From a virus: DNA of 27,183 nucleotides. The DNA lies in IMG/VR virus record IMGVR_UViG_3300022602_000343, positions 1 through 27,183 of that record; one strand, 5' to 3'. The notes under the pieces were generated by a model that had not been told where the DNA came from, did not search any database, and saw only the letters and a list, made by a program, of their open reading frames with translations. The position numbers were made by a program, and so were the translations under genes. Below are positions 1 to 8,088 of the stretch, in pieces; the first letter of the stretch is position 1; each line of letters opens with the position of its first letter.

Positions 1-288
1 GTTAACGGCAATGTCGAAAGCAATGGCATCAACGCCCCTGGGCAGACTGTCGCCGTTTACAAGGTTCCAATAGCGTTTTCGGTATATTGAGGCCACAAGC
101 GCCCGACCAGCGCCAGTTTCGGAAAGATTGCGAACGTCCGTAATCGTCGCCGCGCGCCCTAGCTCATGCGAAAGCGTCGCGATGGTGATACCCATATTTG
201 TAGGACCGCCCGGATCGCGCGGGTTATTGACGAAGCCGCCTTCGTATTTCAACGTCAGGGCTAGGCAGGCGTCGAAATTGTCTTTCAT
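1..288 (-). CDS. Endolysin, GH108 family N-acetylmuramidase, N-terminal part (cut by left edge)
   Basis: The reading frame starts at the ATG complement at 286-288 and runs open off the left edge, giving 96 residues. It carries the glycoside hydrolase 108 signature near the N-terminus: YEGGFVNNPRDPGGPTNMG at about residues 15-33, where the Glu of EGG is the catalytic acid in this family. A second conserved stretch, LPRGVDAIAFDIAVN, lies near the edge. GH108 enzymes cleave the glycan backbone of peptidoglycan and act as phage lysins. The gene is the last visible one of the late, leftward transcription unit, where lysis genes normally lie. The C-terminal peptidoglycan-binding part is outside the window. 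Confidence 0.88.
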   Translation of the reverse strand, partial: MKDNFDACLALTLKYEGGFVNNPRDPGGPTNMGITIATLSHELGRAATITDVRNLSETGAGRALVASIYRKRYWNLVNGDSLPRGVDAIAFDIAVN

Positions 289-298
289 AGGTTAAACC

Positions 299-562
299 TT
301 AATGATGTCCCAATTCCCTATCGGCTTTCCGCTGTTCAAGATTGCTGATCTTGTCAAAAATTTGCCGACAAAGATCGCGAACTTCTCGCATTGACTCCGC
401 GTAATCCTCCTTACGGACGTAATTCTGCGGCAAATCGACTTCAATTTGATGAATGTCCCTCTGAAGTGACTGGATCGCATCCCACAATGAACGCGCAAAC
501 CAACCAAGCACCGACAATATAGCGCCGCCGCCAACGTTGATTATGGTTTGCGTGTCCATCAT
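299..562 (-). CDS. Small membrane-anchored coiled-coil protein of the lysis region
   Basis: The frame is open further upstream, but the start at 562 (or the adjacent ATG at 559) is preferred because AGGAG lies 4-5 bases before it. The 87-residue product has one hydrophobic segment near its N-terminus (VGGGAILSVLGWFARSLW, about residues 11-28), followed by a charged heptad-like helix that runs to the C-terminus. It sits directly upstream of the endolysin. Small one-helix proteins with this layout are common beside phage lysins and may be holin or spanin accessories, but no specific holin family is recognised. The function is inferred from position and topology only. Confidence 0.7.
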   Translation of the reverse strand: MMDTQTIINVGGGAILSVLGWFARSLWDAIQSLQRDIHQIEVDLPQNYVRKEDYAESMREVRDLCRQIFDKISNLEQRKADRELGHH

Positions 563-569
563 TGGCTCC

Positions 570-743
570 TTATGCCGCGTCAGGTTCAACAACTTCCAAA
601 GCAGGCGGATTGGAAGCAATTTGCTTTTCAGCCATGTCTTTGATTTTAACAATCAGCCCTTGAACCTCGGCGAATGGCCGCTGCCCAAGAGACTGAAGGA
701 TGTAGTTGATTTCATCAACCGTAAGCGTAAGCGTGAATTCCAT
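570..743 (-). CDS. Small conserved phage protein (57 aa), function unknown
   Basis: This short gene starts at the ATG complement at 741-743, with GGAG seven bases upstream. It encodes 57 residues beginning MEFTLTLTVDEINYILQSLG and containing QRPFAEVQGLIVKIK. The pattern of a short beta strand followed by two helices resembles small proteins found near tail and lysis genes of many tailed phages, which have no assigned role. Its stop codon lies seven bases from the next start, and the downstream ribosome-binding site overlaps its end, so the two are probably translationally coupled. Confidence 0.72.
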   Translation of the reverse strand: MEFTLTLTVDEINYILQSLGQRPFAEVQGLIVKIKDMAEKQIASNPPALEVVEPDAA

Positions 744-801
744 TCTTACTCTCCCATTTTACATCCACGCTTTACAATAAGCGGGATGAATCCATAAAAA
801 T

Positions 802-987
802 TTACAAATCCGTTACAGCAGCAAGCTGTTCGTCTGTCGGTTTAGGATACGTTGGGTTTTCCCATTTTTTGATATAATCGCCTCTTTCATCTGCATCATT
901 TTGCAAAGATATTGTTCCCGTATTTGGATGAAAATCTCCTGAAATTAGTTGTGGATATATTTTCATTATCTTATCGTACAATGTCAT
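802..987 (-). CDS. XkdW-like small tail protein
   Basis: This 61-residue protein opens MTLYDKIMKIYPQL, has TISLQNDADERGDYIKKW in the middle and ends in PKPTDEQLAAVTDL. That layout matches the XkdW type of small phage protein encoded just after tail-fibre genes. Such proteins are often annotated as fibre-assembly or tail-chaperone-like, without direct proof. A GAGGGG ribosome-binding site lies eight bases before the ATG. The gene follows the tail fibre by one base and shares its AT-rich composition, which suggests it travels together with the fibre tip. Confidence 0.72.
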   Translation of the reverse strand: MTLYDKIMKIYPQLISGDFHPNTGTISLQNDADERGDYIKKWENPTYPKPTDEQLAAVTDL

Positions 988-988
988 T

Positions 989-3900
989 TTATGCCCCTCT
1001 TACCATTGCAGCTTGGAAATAATTCAAGAAGTTATTATTACCAACTCCATTGTTCAAATTTTGTGTTGATCCAGACCCTTGGTATAAATAAATTTCAACA
1101 TAATCTGTTGAACCATTAAGATACACAAGAGCTGAAGCAGTAAGACCATAAGTTGACGAATTTGTTTGATTGCCACGTTTCCATGAAGAGCCATTTTTGT
1201 ATATATCCACTTCGAATCCAGTAGAAATTACTGACGTGCCAAAATTAGTGCCGGCGTTTATTTGATAATAACCCGCTACGGTAGGTTGAAATCGATAATT
1301 TGTGGTCGCGTCGTAATTACTGTTTGTATCAAAATCTTTAGCGTTAAATTGAATTTTAGTAAATGTTACATTTGAAATAGCTTGTGTACCATTCAAATAA
1401 GCTGAAAACGCTGGTCCATTAACTGCTTGATTCCCACCAATCGAAATTGCCCCGCTTACATTAAGAGACGTCGCCGTGGCCGCGCCAAGCGCCGGAGTTG
1501 TTAATGTAGGCGACGTTGAAAGAACCATGCTTCCAGTGCCCGTAACGCTATTTGAAAGCGTAACGCCACCATACGTCAAAGCCGCTGATAAAGTAGTTGC
1601 GCGAGTATTAATAATGCTTCCAGTAGAAACACCACCAAATGTTATTGTTCCAGAACCTTTTGCATCAATTGTTAAATTTTCATTTGTGCCAGATGAAAGA
1701 ACGGAAACCGCCAAACCGCCAGCAGCGGCAGCGGATTTTACATTTAAGCCGGTCGCCGATGATGATGTGCTAGCATCCACATTAAATGCGGGATTTGTTG
1801 ACCCATTCAATCCCGCCGTCAGCGCATTTGCTGAAGAAGATGTAATAATATGTCCCGCGCTTGTTATTGTAGATGAAATAGCGGCGGTTCCGGTAATGGC
1901 TAGAGAATTAGTTCCAATTGTCGCGCCATTAAGGGCAAGAGATGTTCCAGTGGCGACGCCAAGAGCTGGAGTGACCAACGTAGGAGAAGTTGAAAATACA
2001 ATGTTTGTGGAAGTCGTCCCTGTTGCGCCAGAGGCCGTGTATCCCGTAATGTTATTAAAAGCCGAGATGCTAGCAGTTCCAGTTCCAATTCCACCTTGCG
2101 AAACGGGCAAATAACCGCTGGAATTAAGAAGCGCAAACCCACTTGCGCCGCCAGCCGTATTGCCAAGCGCCGTCAAAACGCCCGTGCCGGTTGTCGTGGT
2201 GCTAGGCGCATTACCAGCGCCACCGCCGATCATAAGGGCGTTAGCCGTAAGAGCCGCCGAAGAAGCCCAAGTCGAGGCGCTACTAAAGTATGGTACGCCG
2301 CCGCTTGTTCCCGCAACCGTCAAGGCCAATGTGCCAGATGTCGTAACGGGCGAGCCGCTGACGGAAATTAGACCGCCCGTGAAGGATTGAGCGACGCTCG
2401 TAACCGTGCCAGCATAGGTCGTTGACCACGAAGCGGTTGTGCCGTTTGATGTAAGAACCGTTCCGCTTGCGCCAATCCCCAATCGACCAGCGGTATTCGT
2501 CCCCGTTCCAAGGATAAGATCGCCGGTGCTCGTAATTGGAGAAAGAGCATTAAACGCGGCGGAGGCGCTTGTCTGTCCCGTGCCACCAGAACCAATCGCC
2601 AACGTACCGCCAAGCGTAACAGCGCCGGTCGTGCTCGTTGATGGCGTAAGGCCCGTTGTTCCGGCGGAGAATGAAGATACGGTATTCGCTGTAGTCGCAA
2701 GCGTTCCGCTCGTCGGAAAAGTAACGCTCGTATTGGCGCTTAAAGTCCCCGTAAACGTATAAGCGCCGCTCATCGTGACGTTGCCGCCAATGGTGATCGT
2801 GCTGGAACCGTTATTGACGCCAGTGCCGCCATTTGCGGATGGCAATATGCCTGTCACGCCAGTGGTAAGGGGCAATCCCGTCGCATTTGTAAGCACGCCG
2901 CTTGTAGGCGTACCAAGAGCGCCGGAATAAGTAACAAACCCACCCGCGCCATTGGTCGCGTTGCCAAGCGCGGTTTGCACTCCCGTGCCAAGAGCCGTAA
3001 GTCCCGTGCCGCCATTTGTTACGGCAAGTGTTCCGGCAAGCGTAATCGTTCCAGACCCGGTAATTGGGCCGCCGCTTGTCGTGAGCCCCGTTGTACCGCC
3101 ACTGACATTAATGCTTGTAACTGTCCCGCCGCCGCCAGACGTGGCAATCCAACTTGTGTTGCCGGAGCCATCCGTCGAAAGAACATATCCATTCGCTCCC
3201 GCCGTGGTCGGCAGCGTCAATGTCCACGCGGCAGTCGCGGAATTGGATGATTGAATTGTGGTTGCATATGTACTTGCGGTATTTGCAAGCACCACGGACC
3301 CGCGCGTTGACCCCTGAACACCAATCGTCAACGCCGCGCCGCTTACCGTCAAATTGGCGTCGCCGGAAATAGCCGTTCCCGTCGAGGCATAATATCCAAG
3401 CTGCCCAGCCGTGCCGCTATTAACAGTGCCCGAGCCTCCACCGCCAGCCGCCGCCCAAACAAACGAAGTTCCGTTCCACTCAAGATAGGTCGAGGCGGTA
3501 GTTGGCGCGGTAATAAAAGAAGTCGCGCCAGCGCCAGTTTGATAAACTATCTGATTGGATGAGCCATTTGCGACGTTGGTTGCGGAACTAGCCGTTCCGG
3601 TCAAATTGGCTGTAATTGTTCCAGCGGAAAAATTGCCGGAACCATCACGGGCAACAATGGTGCTTGCAGTATTGGCGTTAGTTGCATCCGTTGTGAGCGT
3701 GACCGCCCCGGACCCATTGTAAGGTCCGCCAGACAAATGCGTACCAGCCGTAAGATTGGCTAACGTGCCGCCAAGAGCAACGCCAGAAATGGTCGAATTG
3801 GCAAGCTGACCGTTGCTGATTGTCCCCGAAAGCGCCGAAGTCGGAAGATTTGTCGCATTTGCCAAATTAACCGAAGCGGGCGTGCCAAGTTTTGGCGCAA

Positions 3901-4255
3901 CAAAAGTTTGCTGGCCTGTCCATGTATTGGCATTTGTTAAATTTAATGAAGCGACAACATTTCCCGATGTCGGTGAAATTGTAAGAGTGCCGTCGCTGTT
4001 TGATACAGACGTAACGCTACCAGCGCCCCCCGCTTCCGCGCCAAGAACCCCATTATTGTTGTAAAGCACATACCCATTGGACGCGCCCGTAATAGGGGTT
4101 GACCCGATTACTAACGTCTGTGTCGGCGTTGGCGCTAAATTAGCTATTTGCTGGGCAGTAACCCGAACAGACGTTCCCGCTTGAACCGCGCCAATCTGCT
4201 CGGTCCCATTAAGGGCAATGGCGGCTGGCAAATTCGGGATGGTCGTATTTGCCAT
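989..4255 (-). CDS. Large tail fibre with C1q-like receptor-binding tip
   Basis: This is a 1088-residue protein of very low charge, rich in Gly, Thr, Ser and Ala. The N-terminal 70 residues (MANTTIPNLPAAIALNGTEQ) look like a virion-attachment segment. A long shaft follows, built of degenerate repeats such as SPTLVTPALG and SPTLTTPALG, GTPTSGVLTNATGLP and NGGTG. The last 141 residues (about 948-1088) form a C1q/TNF-like beta-sandwich, seen in PAFSAYLNG, DFDTNSNYD, YRFQPTVAGYYQINAG and LVYLNGSTDYVEIYLYQ. C1q-like tips on phage fibres generally serve host binding. DNA coding for the tip (989-1430) is visibly more AT-rich than the shaft, pointing to domain exchange. The preceding ribosome-binding site (GGAACG) is weak. 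Confidence 0.85.
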   Translation of the reverse strand: MANTTIPNLPAAIALNGTEQIGAVQAGTSVRVTAQQIANLAPTPTQTLVIGSTPITGASNGYVLYNNNGVLGAEAGGAGSVTSVSNSDGTLTISPTSGNVVASLNLTNANTWTGQQTFVAPKLGTPASVNLANATNLPTSALSGTISNGQLANSTISGVALGGTLANLTAGTHLSGGPYNGSGAVTLTTDATNANTASTIVARDGSGNFSAGTITANLTGTASSATNVANGSSNQIVYQTGAGATSFITAPTTASTYLEWNGTSFVWAAAGGGGSGTVNSGTAGQLGYYASTGTAISGDANLTVSGAALTIGVQGSTRGSVVLANTASTYATTIQSSNSATAAWTLTLPTTAGANGYVLSTDGSGNTSWIATSGGGGTVTSINVSGGTTGLTTSGGPITGSGTITLAGTLAVTNGGTGLTALGTGVQTALGNATNGAGGFVTYSGALGTPTSGVLTNATGLPLTTGVTGILPSANGGTGVNNGSSTITIGGNVTMSGAYTFTGTLSANTSVTFPTSGTLATTANTVSSFSAGTTGLTPSTSTTGAVTLGGTLAIGSGGTGQTSASAAFNALSPITSTGDLILGTGTNTAGRLGIGASGTVLTSNGTTASWSTTYAGTVTSVAQSFTGGLISVSGSPVTTSGTLALTVAGTSGGVPYFSSASTWASSAALTANALMIGGGAGNAPSTTTTGTGVLTALGNTAGGASGFALLNSSGYLPVSQGGIGTGTASISAFNNITGYTASGATGTTSTNIVFSTSPTLVTPALGVATGTSLALNGATIGTNSLAITGTAAISSTITSAGHIITSSSANALTAGLNGSTNPAFNVDASTSSSATGLNVKSAAAAGGLAVSVLSSGTNENLTIDAKGSGTITFGGVSTGSIINTRATTLSAALTYGGVTLSNSVTGTGSMVLSTSPTLTTPALGAATATSLNVSGAISIGGNQAVNGPAFSAYLNGTQAISNVTFTKIQFNAKDFDTNSNYDATTNYRFQPTVAGYYQINAGTNFGTSVISTGFEVDIYKNGSSWKRGNQTNSSTYGLTASALVYLNGSTDYVEIYLYQGSGSTQNLNNGVGNNNFLNYFQAAMVRGA

Positions 4256-4257
4256 GG

Positions 4258-4992
4258 TTACGTTCCCGTCTGCGGTATCTGCGTGTAATTATACGGCAGG
4301 CCGACATTCGCCGTCAAAACACGCGTCGATCCGGTCAAGAAAGACCCGGAAGGTATAGCAGATGTCACCGTGTAGGTGAAGGCCGTGGCGGTCGTTACCG
4401 TAATTGAATAAAACCCATTTACGGCGTTATTAGAGGCGCCAGACACCGAAATTTGCGCGTTTGTCGCCAGATTATGCGGCGTGCTGCAAGTTACCGAAAT
4501 GATTGTCGTGCCAATCGAGGAAATCGAAACAACCGGCAGCAGGACATCATAATGAACCGTTCCCTGAAGCGGCATGATTGCGCCGGGTTCAAGGCCAACA
4601 GGCGGCCCAATCGGCTGCATGGTCAGGTTTTGGCCGTCTTGGGTGACATAATTTGTCGTGGACGGGATCGGGATGCCCGTCGTTGGATCGTAGACAGTCG
4701 GCGCGCTCGTCGTCTGATAATCAACCGAAGCCGCAACAAAATCCTGCACGCGAGCATTTACAATCGGCGTCGGATCGGCGGGAACGACAATCGCCCTGTT
4801 TTGCTCTTGTGGCGTATCAAGACAATCACTACAGACTAAAATGCGCGTGTTAAGTAATGCCGCGCCTCTCCATTCAAATTGAGGAAATAAATCCACAAAA
4901 TTTACACGAAAATTACATCTATCGCATATAGCATGTGCTTGCGGATTGCTAAAACTAGTACGAGCCCTTCCGCTTTTACTTGCATAAGCCAT
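4258..4992 (-). CDS. Virion structural protein with Cys4 motif and Ig-like C-terminal domain
   Basis: The 244-residue product has an N-terminal four-cysteine arrangement, CDRC at about 23-26 and CSDC at about 54-57, likely binding zinc. This is followed by LDTPQEQNRAIVVPADPTPI, a stretch common in phage structural proteins encoded near connector genes. The C-terminal 85 residues are a small beta-rich domain of the FCCH/Ig-like kind (STPHNLATNAQISVSG, VNGFYSITVTTATAFTYTV). The stop is followed by one short gap before the fibre ATG, and the start overlaps the last base of the GIY-YIG endonuclease stop. Position between connector and fibre suggests a tail or neck component; the exact role is unknown. 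Confidence 0.7.
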   Translation of the reverse strand: MAYASKSGRARTSFSNPQAHAICDRCNFRVNFVDLFPQFEWRGAALLNTRILVCSDCLDTPQEQNRAIVVPADPTPIVNARVQDFVAASVDYQTTSAPTVYDPTTGIPIPSTTNYVTQDGQNLTMQPIGPPVGLEPGAIMPLQGTVHYDVLLPVVSISSIGTTIISVTCSTPHNLATNAQISVSGASNNAVNGFYSITVTTATAFTYTVTSAIPSGSFLTGSTRVLTANVGLPYNYTQIPQTGT

Positions 4993-5927
4993 TATAAGTT
5001 TCCTTCATATGCAAATTTCTTTTTTCCAACAGTTTTTCTTCTCCGTTTCCCAAGGCATAATTCAATTATTGCGCTTTTTGCCACTTTATAAAAATTAGCG
5101 GCCTCTGACGCAGAAGAAAAAGACATATTATCGTCAAGACATATAACACGCTTTGCGTTTTTCATTGGACCCGCTTTTGACCTTCCAAGGCAATCTATTG
5201 GCCCAACAGGTATTGGGCGGGGCGGTTTTTCTTTTTTAGGTTTACGAACGCGGACAACCCAAGCGTCACGCAATTTTTGTTTACGATCTTCGCTATGCTT
5301 TCTGCCTTTTAGTGCAACACTAATTTTTGCTCTCGTTCCTTCCGGACAACGCTTGCCAAAATGAAAGACTGATATTTTTTTACGTGTTTCAACAGACGCG
5401 GGTTTTCTTTTTTTACCTTTGTTTGCTAATCCAATTTTTATTTTTGTTTCTTCCGACGTAGGTTTGCGTTTAATGCCACGCCGTGCGCGCCCACTTTCAA
5501 TAACGCGCTCACGGATAAGGGGATTGGTTTCCCATGTTTGTTTTGTTTTGACCCGTAATTTTTCAATATATTCAGGATTTTTGTTGCGTTCTTTTGCGGC
5601 GTCGGACATCTTTTGTTTCGTTGCCTCGGAACATGTATATCCCGATTTCCCATCTCCTCCGTCCGTCATATTGGCAAGGTCAATTCCAGCGTTCCGCCAA
5701 AATCGAATACGCTCGCATTCTAAATCAAACGCTTCTTCCTCGGTCAAACCAATCGCGACCATGCGGACTTCAATGGCAGCGCCTTCGCGCGCAACCTTAG
5801 CCTGTATTGCATTATGGTGGCGGTTTCGATATTTCATATCATATGCGCGACGGCCCTTGCCTTTACCTACGTAAAAGCATTCGTCCCTATCTAACCGCCA
5901 GTGCTCATAAACGTAAAAATTGTTCAC
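4992..5927 (-). CDS. GIY-YIG homing endonuclease with NUMOD repeats
   Basis: The frame is open upstream to 5957, but a perfect AGGAGG six bases before the GTG at 5927 fixes the likely start, giving 311 residues. The GIY-YIG domain covers about residues 3-90, with YVY at 5-7, FYVGKGKGRRAYD at about 18-30 and a conserved Glu in LECERIRFW. Four NUMOD3-like DNA-binding repeats follow (SEETKIKIGLANKGKK, SVETRKKISV, GTRAKISVALKGRKHSED and an earlier degenerate copy). A C-terminal NUMOD1-like helix-turn-helix (MSFSSASEAANFYKVAKSAI) completes it. Such free-standing enzymes cut cognate phage genomes lacking them and spread by homing. The gene is AT- and Lys-rich unlike its neighbours, consistent with invasion between two late genes. 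Confidence 0.93.
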   Translation of the reverse strand: MNNFYVYEHWRLDRDECFYVGKGKGRRAYDMKYRNRHHNAIQAKVAREGAAIEVRMVAIGLTEEEAFDLECERIRFWRNAGIDLANMTDGGDGKSGYTCSEATKQKMSDAAKERNKNPEYIEKLRVKTKQTWETNPLIRERVIESGRARRGIKRKPTSEETKIKIGLANKGKKRKPASVETRKKISVFHFGKRCPEGTRAKISVALKGRKHSEDRKQKLRDAWVVRVRKPKKEKPPRPIPVGPIDCLGRSKAGPMKNAKRVICLDDNMSFSSASEAANFYKVAKSAIIELCLGKRRRKTVGKKKFAYEGNL

Positions 5928-5958
5928 GAACCGCCTCCTAACGGCTGATATTAACACA

Positions 5959-6648
5959 TTATGGTCGCCAATAGGAAGATAATGTAGGTGAAATATACGT
6001 TGCGGCGGTTTCTATGTTCTGTGCCGCCGCGATGTTATAGGCTTCATCCGCAAGCGGTTTGAGGATTGCAATCTTTTCAGGCGCCCATATCATGGCAAGT
6101 CGCTGGGCTAATCCGAACACAAACGCCTCAAGGAAATAGTAGGGGATTTCAACTGTTTGCCCATTGGTGAAATTGCTATCCTGTATCTGCCTGACACGAT
6201 AATAATTGAATGAGCTTTCGTTGCCATCAGGGACAGGCCACAACGTCACGGTCGGCGAAAGAAGCCTATCGAACCAGTATGTCGTGGGGAATCCCTGCTG
6301 CGTCGGGTTTGGGTAGCTGGCGTATTCCGTTCTGGAAATTGGCAAAATCAAACGATTGATCGACGCACCACCGCTATTTTGCACAATGTATGCGTCAAGC
6401 ATGACAATCGTGTTGGACGGAACGGAATAGGTCGCCTGCCCCTGAATAAGCGGGACTGTCTGTAAATCAACAGCCCAGAGATTAACCCCTTCTGACGACC
6501 AACGCCCCAGCATCATGTTGGCGGCCATGCGGGCCGATTCCATGTGTTCCTGAAGTATGGATGTGCCTCTAATTCCACACAGGTTAAAGGCATAGATAGT
6601 GGCTTCACCAAGCGACGGATTAAAAGCGTATGTGTTGCTCGTCGCCAT
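5959..6648 (-). CDS. Head-tail connector, P22 gp4-like tail accessory factor
   Basis: The 229-residue product is mostly helical at its N-terminus (SLGEATIYAFNLCGIR, HMESARMAANMMLGRW). A beta-rich centre follows, containing VPLIQGQATYSVP, LPISRTEYASYPNPTQQGFP and the pattern PTVTLWPVPDG. This arrangement is shared by the P22 gp4-like connector proteins that bind beneath the portal and seal packaged DNA. Its place downstream of the capsid genes and upstream of the fibre fits. The call rests on remembered family resemblance plus gene order; the head-tail connector role is firmer than the specific relation to gp4. Confidence 0.72.
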   Translation of the reverse strand: MATSNTYAFNPSLGEATIYAFNLCGIRGTSILQEHMESARMAANMMLGRWSSEGVNLWAVDLQTVPLIQGQATYSVPSNTIVMLDAYIVQNSGGASINRLILPISRTEYASYPNPTQQGFPTTYWFDRLLSPTVTLWPVPDGNESSFNYYRVRQIQDSNFTNGQTVEIPYYFLEAFVFGLAQRLAMIWAPEKIAILKPLADEAYNIAAAQNIETAATYISPTLSSYWRP

Positions 6649-6658
6649 CGGCTAATTC

Positions 6659-7453
6659 CTATAGGGCGCCGTCATTGGCAACCAGCACGCCTTCGATATT
6701 GATGCCAATAGAAACCGGAGCAGCATTGCTAGACGTTACCTGCCACCTTATGTCTGTTCCCGCAGCATACGCAAAGGGGTACTTACGTTGAATTTCGTAA
6801 GTTGAATCCCAAGCGGATTGAAGTACGACTTTCTGTACACCAGATGAAGAATTGGCTACGGCTCGATATGTTAAGTAATAAGCATTATTACCATTATAGC
6901 TGGAAAAAGCATCAAATCTATTAAGATACAAAGTGTTTCCAGCCGGAACGGTGTAAACCGCCATCTGGCTAGTTCCTATGCTTGCCGTGTTGCCAGACCC
7001 CGCTCCAAACTGGGCTGAACTAATTTGGGCATAAGTTACGCCGCCATTTACGCACGTAACAACTCCCGCCGGATTTGTTGGGCTGCCCACGGCAACTGAA
7101 ATGTTATTGATTCTTAAATACTTATTTACAGTGGCTACACCAGTGCCTCCGTTGAGAACCACTAGCTCCGAAATAGCGTTATAATTCGCGTCAAGACCCG
7201 ACACCAAAATGGTCGCCGTATCGCCGGAAGTTCCGGTGATTGTCATTGTTACCGCAGAAGAGGGGAACGCATAGTCTGTTGTCGGAGAGTTTTCCCAAAC
7301 AGTACGATATACGCCAACGGTAAACGCGGACGCGGGAATAAACCCAAATATATTAACGACTGAGTGGCCCGTGATCTGCCCGCGAGAAACCTGAAGCTCA
7401 AACGGCTCATATTGCCCGACGCGAGTAATGGACTGGTTAACAACACCCGTCAT
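6659..7453 (-). CDS. Probable virion structural protein, beta-rich (264 aa)
   Basis: The product begins with a conserved ELQVSRGQITGHSVVNIFG segment. It continues as a beta-rich chain with VSGLDANYNAISELVVLNG, KYLRINNISV and YTVPAGNTLYLNRFDAFSS, ending in IEGVLVANDGAL. Proteins of this layout occur in many podovirus-like and marine phages next to connector genes and are regarded as structural, without a known role. The ATG at 7453 has AAAGGA eight bases upstream and overlaps the preceding stop as ATGA, so translation is coupled to the small gene before it. Confidence 0.68.
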   Translation of the reverse strand: MTGVVNQSITRVGQYEPFELQVSRGQITGHSVVNIFGFIPASAFTVGVYRTVWENSPTTDYAFPSSAVTMTITGTSGDTATILVSGLDANYNAISELVVLNGGTGVATVNKYLRINNISVAVGSPTNPAGVVTCVNGGVTYAQISSAQFGAGSGNTASIGTSQMAVYTVPAGNTLYLNRFDAFSSYNGNNAYYLTYRAVANSSSGVQKVVLQSAWDSTYEIQRKYPFAYAAGTDIRWQVTSSNAAPVSIGINIEGVLVANDGAL

Positions 7454-7593
7454 GTTCGTGGTCCTTTAGCAGTGTTAAGCGTCGCAAAACGCGAAACCAA
7501 TTTCGCGCCAACACTAAACAGTGGCTGGAAATCGTCAACCGCGCGGATATTGCCGCAACCAGTTCCGGTTTGAGTGATGGTGGTGAGAATCAT
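7450..7593 (-). CDS. Small late-operon protein (47 aa), function unknown
   Basis: This short gene starts at the ATG complement at 7591-7593 and ends in a TGA that overlaps the next ATG in the ATGA pattern. The 47-residue product contains TGTGCGNIRAVDDFQPLFS and VGAKLVSRFATLNTAKGPR. It has no membrane segment and no motif that I recognise. The tight overlap with the structural gene downstream and the lack of spare sequence on either side support a real gene. Its ribosome-binding site (AGAGTGA) is only moderate. Confidence 0.6.
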   Translation of the reverse strand: MILTTITQTGTGCGNIRAVDDFQPLFSVGAKLVSRFATLNTAKGPRT

Positions 7594-7604
7594 GGAAAAT
7601 CACT

Positions 7605-7769
7605 CTATTTGCTTTTAGAACGCGCCGCCGCCGCATTATCCACTAAATTTGGATAGGGCCTGCCAGCCGCGCGGGCGTGAGCCTTTGCCGATTGCACCTG
7701 CTTTTTGTTCAGGTGCTTTTCCTTATGGCCCTTTGGAAGGCCCTTTTCCCAGAACGGCTTCTCGGTCAT
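7605..7769 (-). CDS. Small basic phage protein (54 aa), DUF6321-like
   Basis: The gene runs from the ATG complement at 7767-7769 to a TAG at 7605-7607. The product is Lys-rich and contains WEKGLPKGHKEKHL, KQVQSAKAHARAAGRPYPN and LVDNAAAAR. The AxAAGRPYPNxVDN core is a common element of short basic proteins in tailed phages. The start lies one base after the stop of the neighbouring DUF6321-like gene (TAAGATG), so the two are very likely coupled. Function is unknown; the high positive charge would suit DNA or RNA contact. Confidence 0.68.
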   Translation of the reverse strand: MTEKPFWEKGLPKGHKEKHLNKKQVQSAKAHARAAGRPYPNLVDNAAAARSKSK

Positions 7770-7770
7770 C

Positions 7771-8040
7771 TTAGCACTTCACATCCCACTTCTTCAGCGC
7801 CAAATTAATCCGACTATTCGGATCATGCGCCGTCTTGGCGGATGTCAGTTTTTCCTTCATCCCGCACATGCGGGTACGAAAATTATCGCGTCGCTGCGCG
7901 GCGGCGGGACTATGGGCCGCTTCCTTGGAGCTCACCGGCGGCTTCAAATGATGCCCCTCGGCCCTCGCGGAAGCCCGCCCCTTGGCATTCAAACCGCCTT
8001 CGGGGTTCTTCCCTTCCTTGCGTGTCCAAGCGCCAGCCAT
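7771..8040 (-). CDS. DUF6321-like small basic protein (89 aa)
   Basis: The product opens MAGAWTRKEGKNPEGGLNAKGRAS and contains HHLKPPVSSK, RRDNFRTRMCGMK and a DPNSRINLALKKWDVKC tail. The GGLNAKGR, LKPP, RMxGMK and KKW elements in this order are those of the DUF6321 phage family, whose role is not known. It lies 22 bases beyond a hairpin terminator, and its GGGGGA ribosome-binding site sits in the space between. Expression would therefore depend on read-through or on a promoter I cannot see. Confidence 0.75.
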   Translation of the reverse strand: MAGAWTRKEGKNPEGGLNAKGRASARAEGHHLKPPVSSKEAAHSPAAAQRRDNFRTRMCGMKEKLTSAKTAHDPNSRINLALKKWDVKC

Positions 8041-8055
8041 GTCAATCCCCCAAGG

Positions 8056-8078
8056 AAAGAAAGGGGGCCGAAGCCCCC
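8056..8078 (-). terminator. Hairpin terminator with UUCG tetraloop
   Basis: On the minus strand a perfect six-base-pair stem GGGGGC/GCCCCC (8063-8068 with 8073-8078) closes a UUCG tetraloop, the most stable RNA loop class. It is followed by TTTCTTT. It lies between the His-rich protein gene and the DUF6321-like gene. Because no promoter is evident downstream, it may act as a partial terminator that lowers expression of later genes. Confidence 0.75.
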
Positions 8079-8088
8079 TGTTCCGGTA

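Noticed and set aside
744-801. Gap between the XkdW-like gene and the next small gene, with a weak hairpin (CGCTT/AAGCG)
   Set aside because: The stem is only five base pairs and is not followed by a T run; the frames present are too short to be genes.
1476-3254. Several plus-strand frames of 76-212 codons antisense to the tail fibre
   Set aside because: They mirror the Gly/Thr/Ala repeats of the fibre (Pro/Val-rich antisense) and have no start signals.
1440-3900. Recurring short sequences in the tail-fibre gene that might suggest a CRISPR-like array
   Set aside because: The repeats are degenerate, in frame and encode fibre-shaft motifs; spacing is irregular and they are not palindromic.
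4992-5957. Longer reading of the GIY-YIG gene from the GTG at 5957
   Set aside because: The ten extra residues include the ribosome-binding site AGGAGG itself as coding sequence; the GTG at 5927 has ideal spacing.
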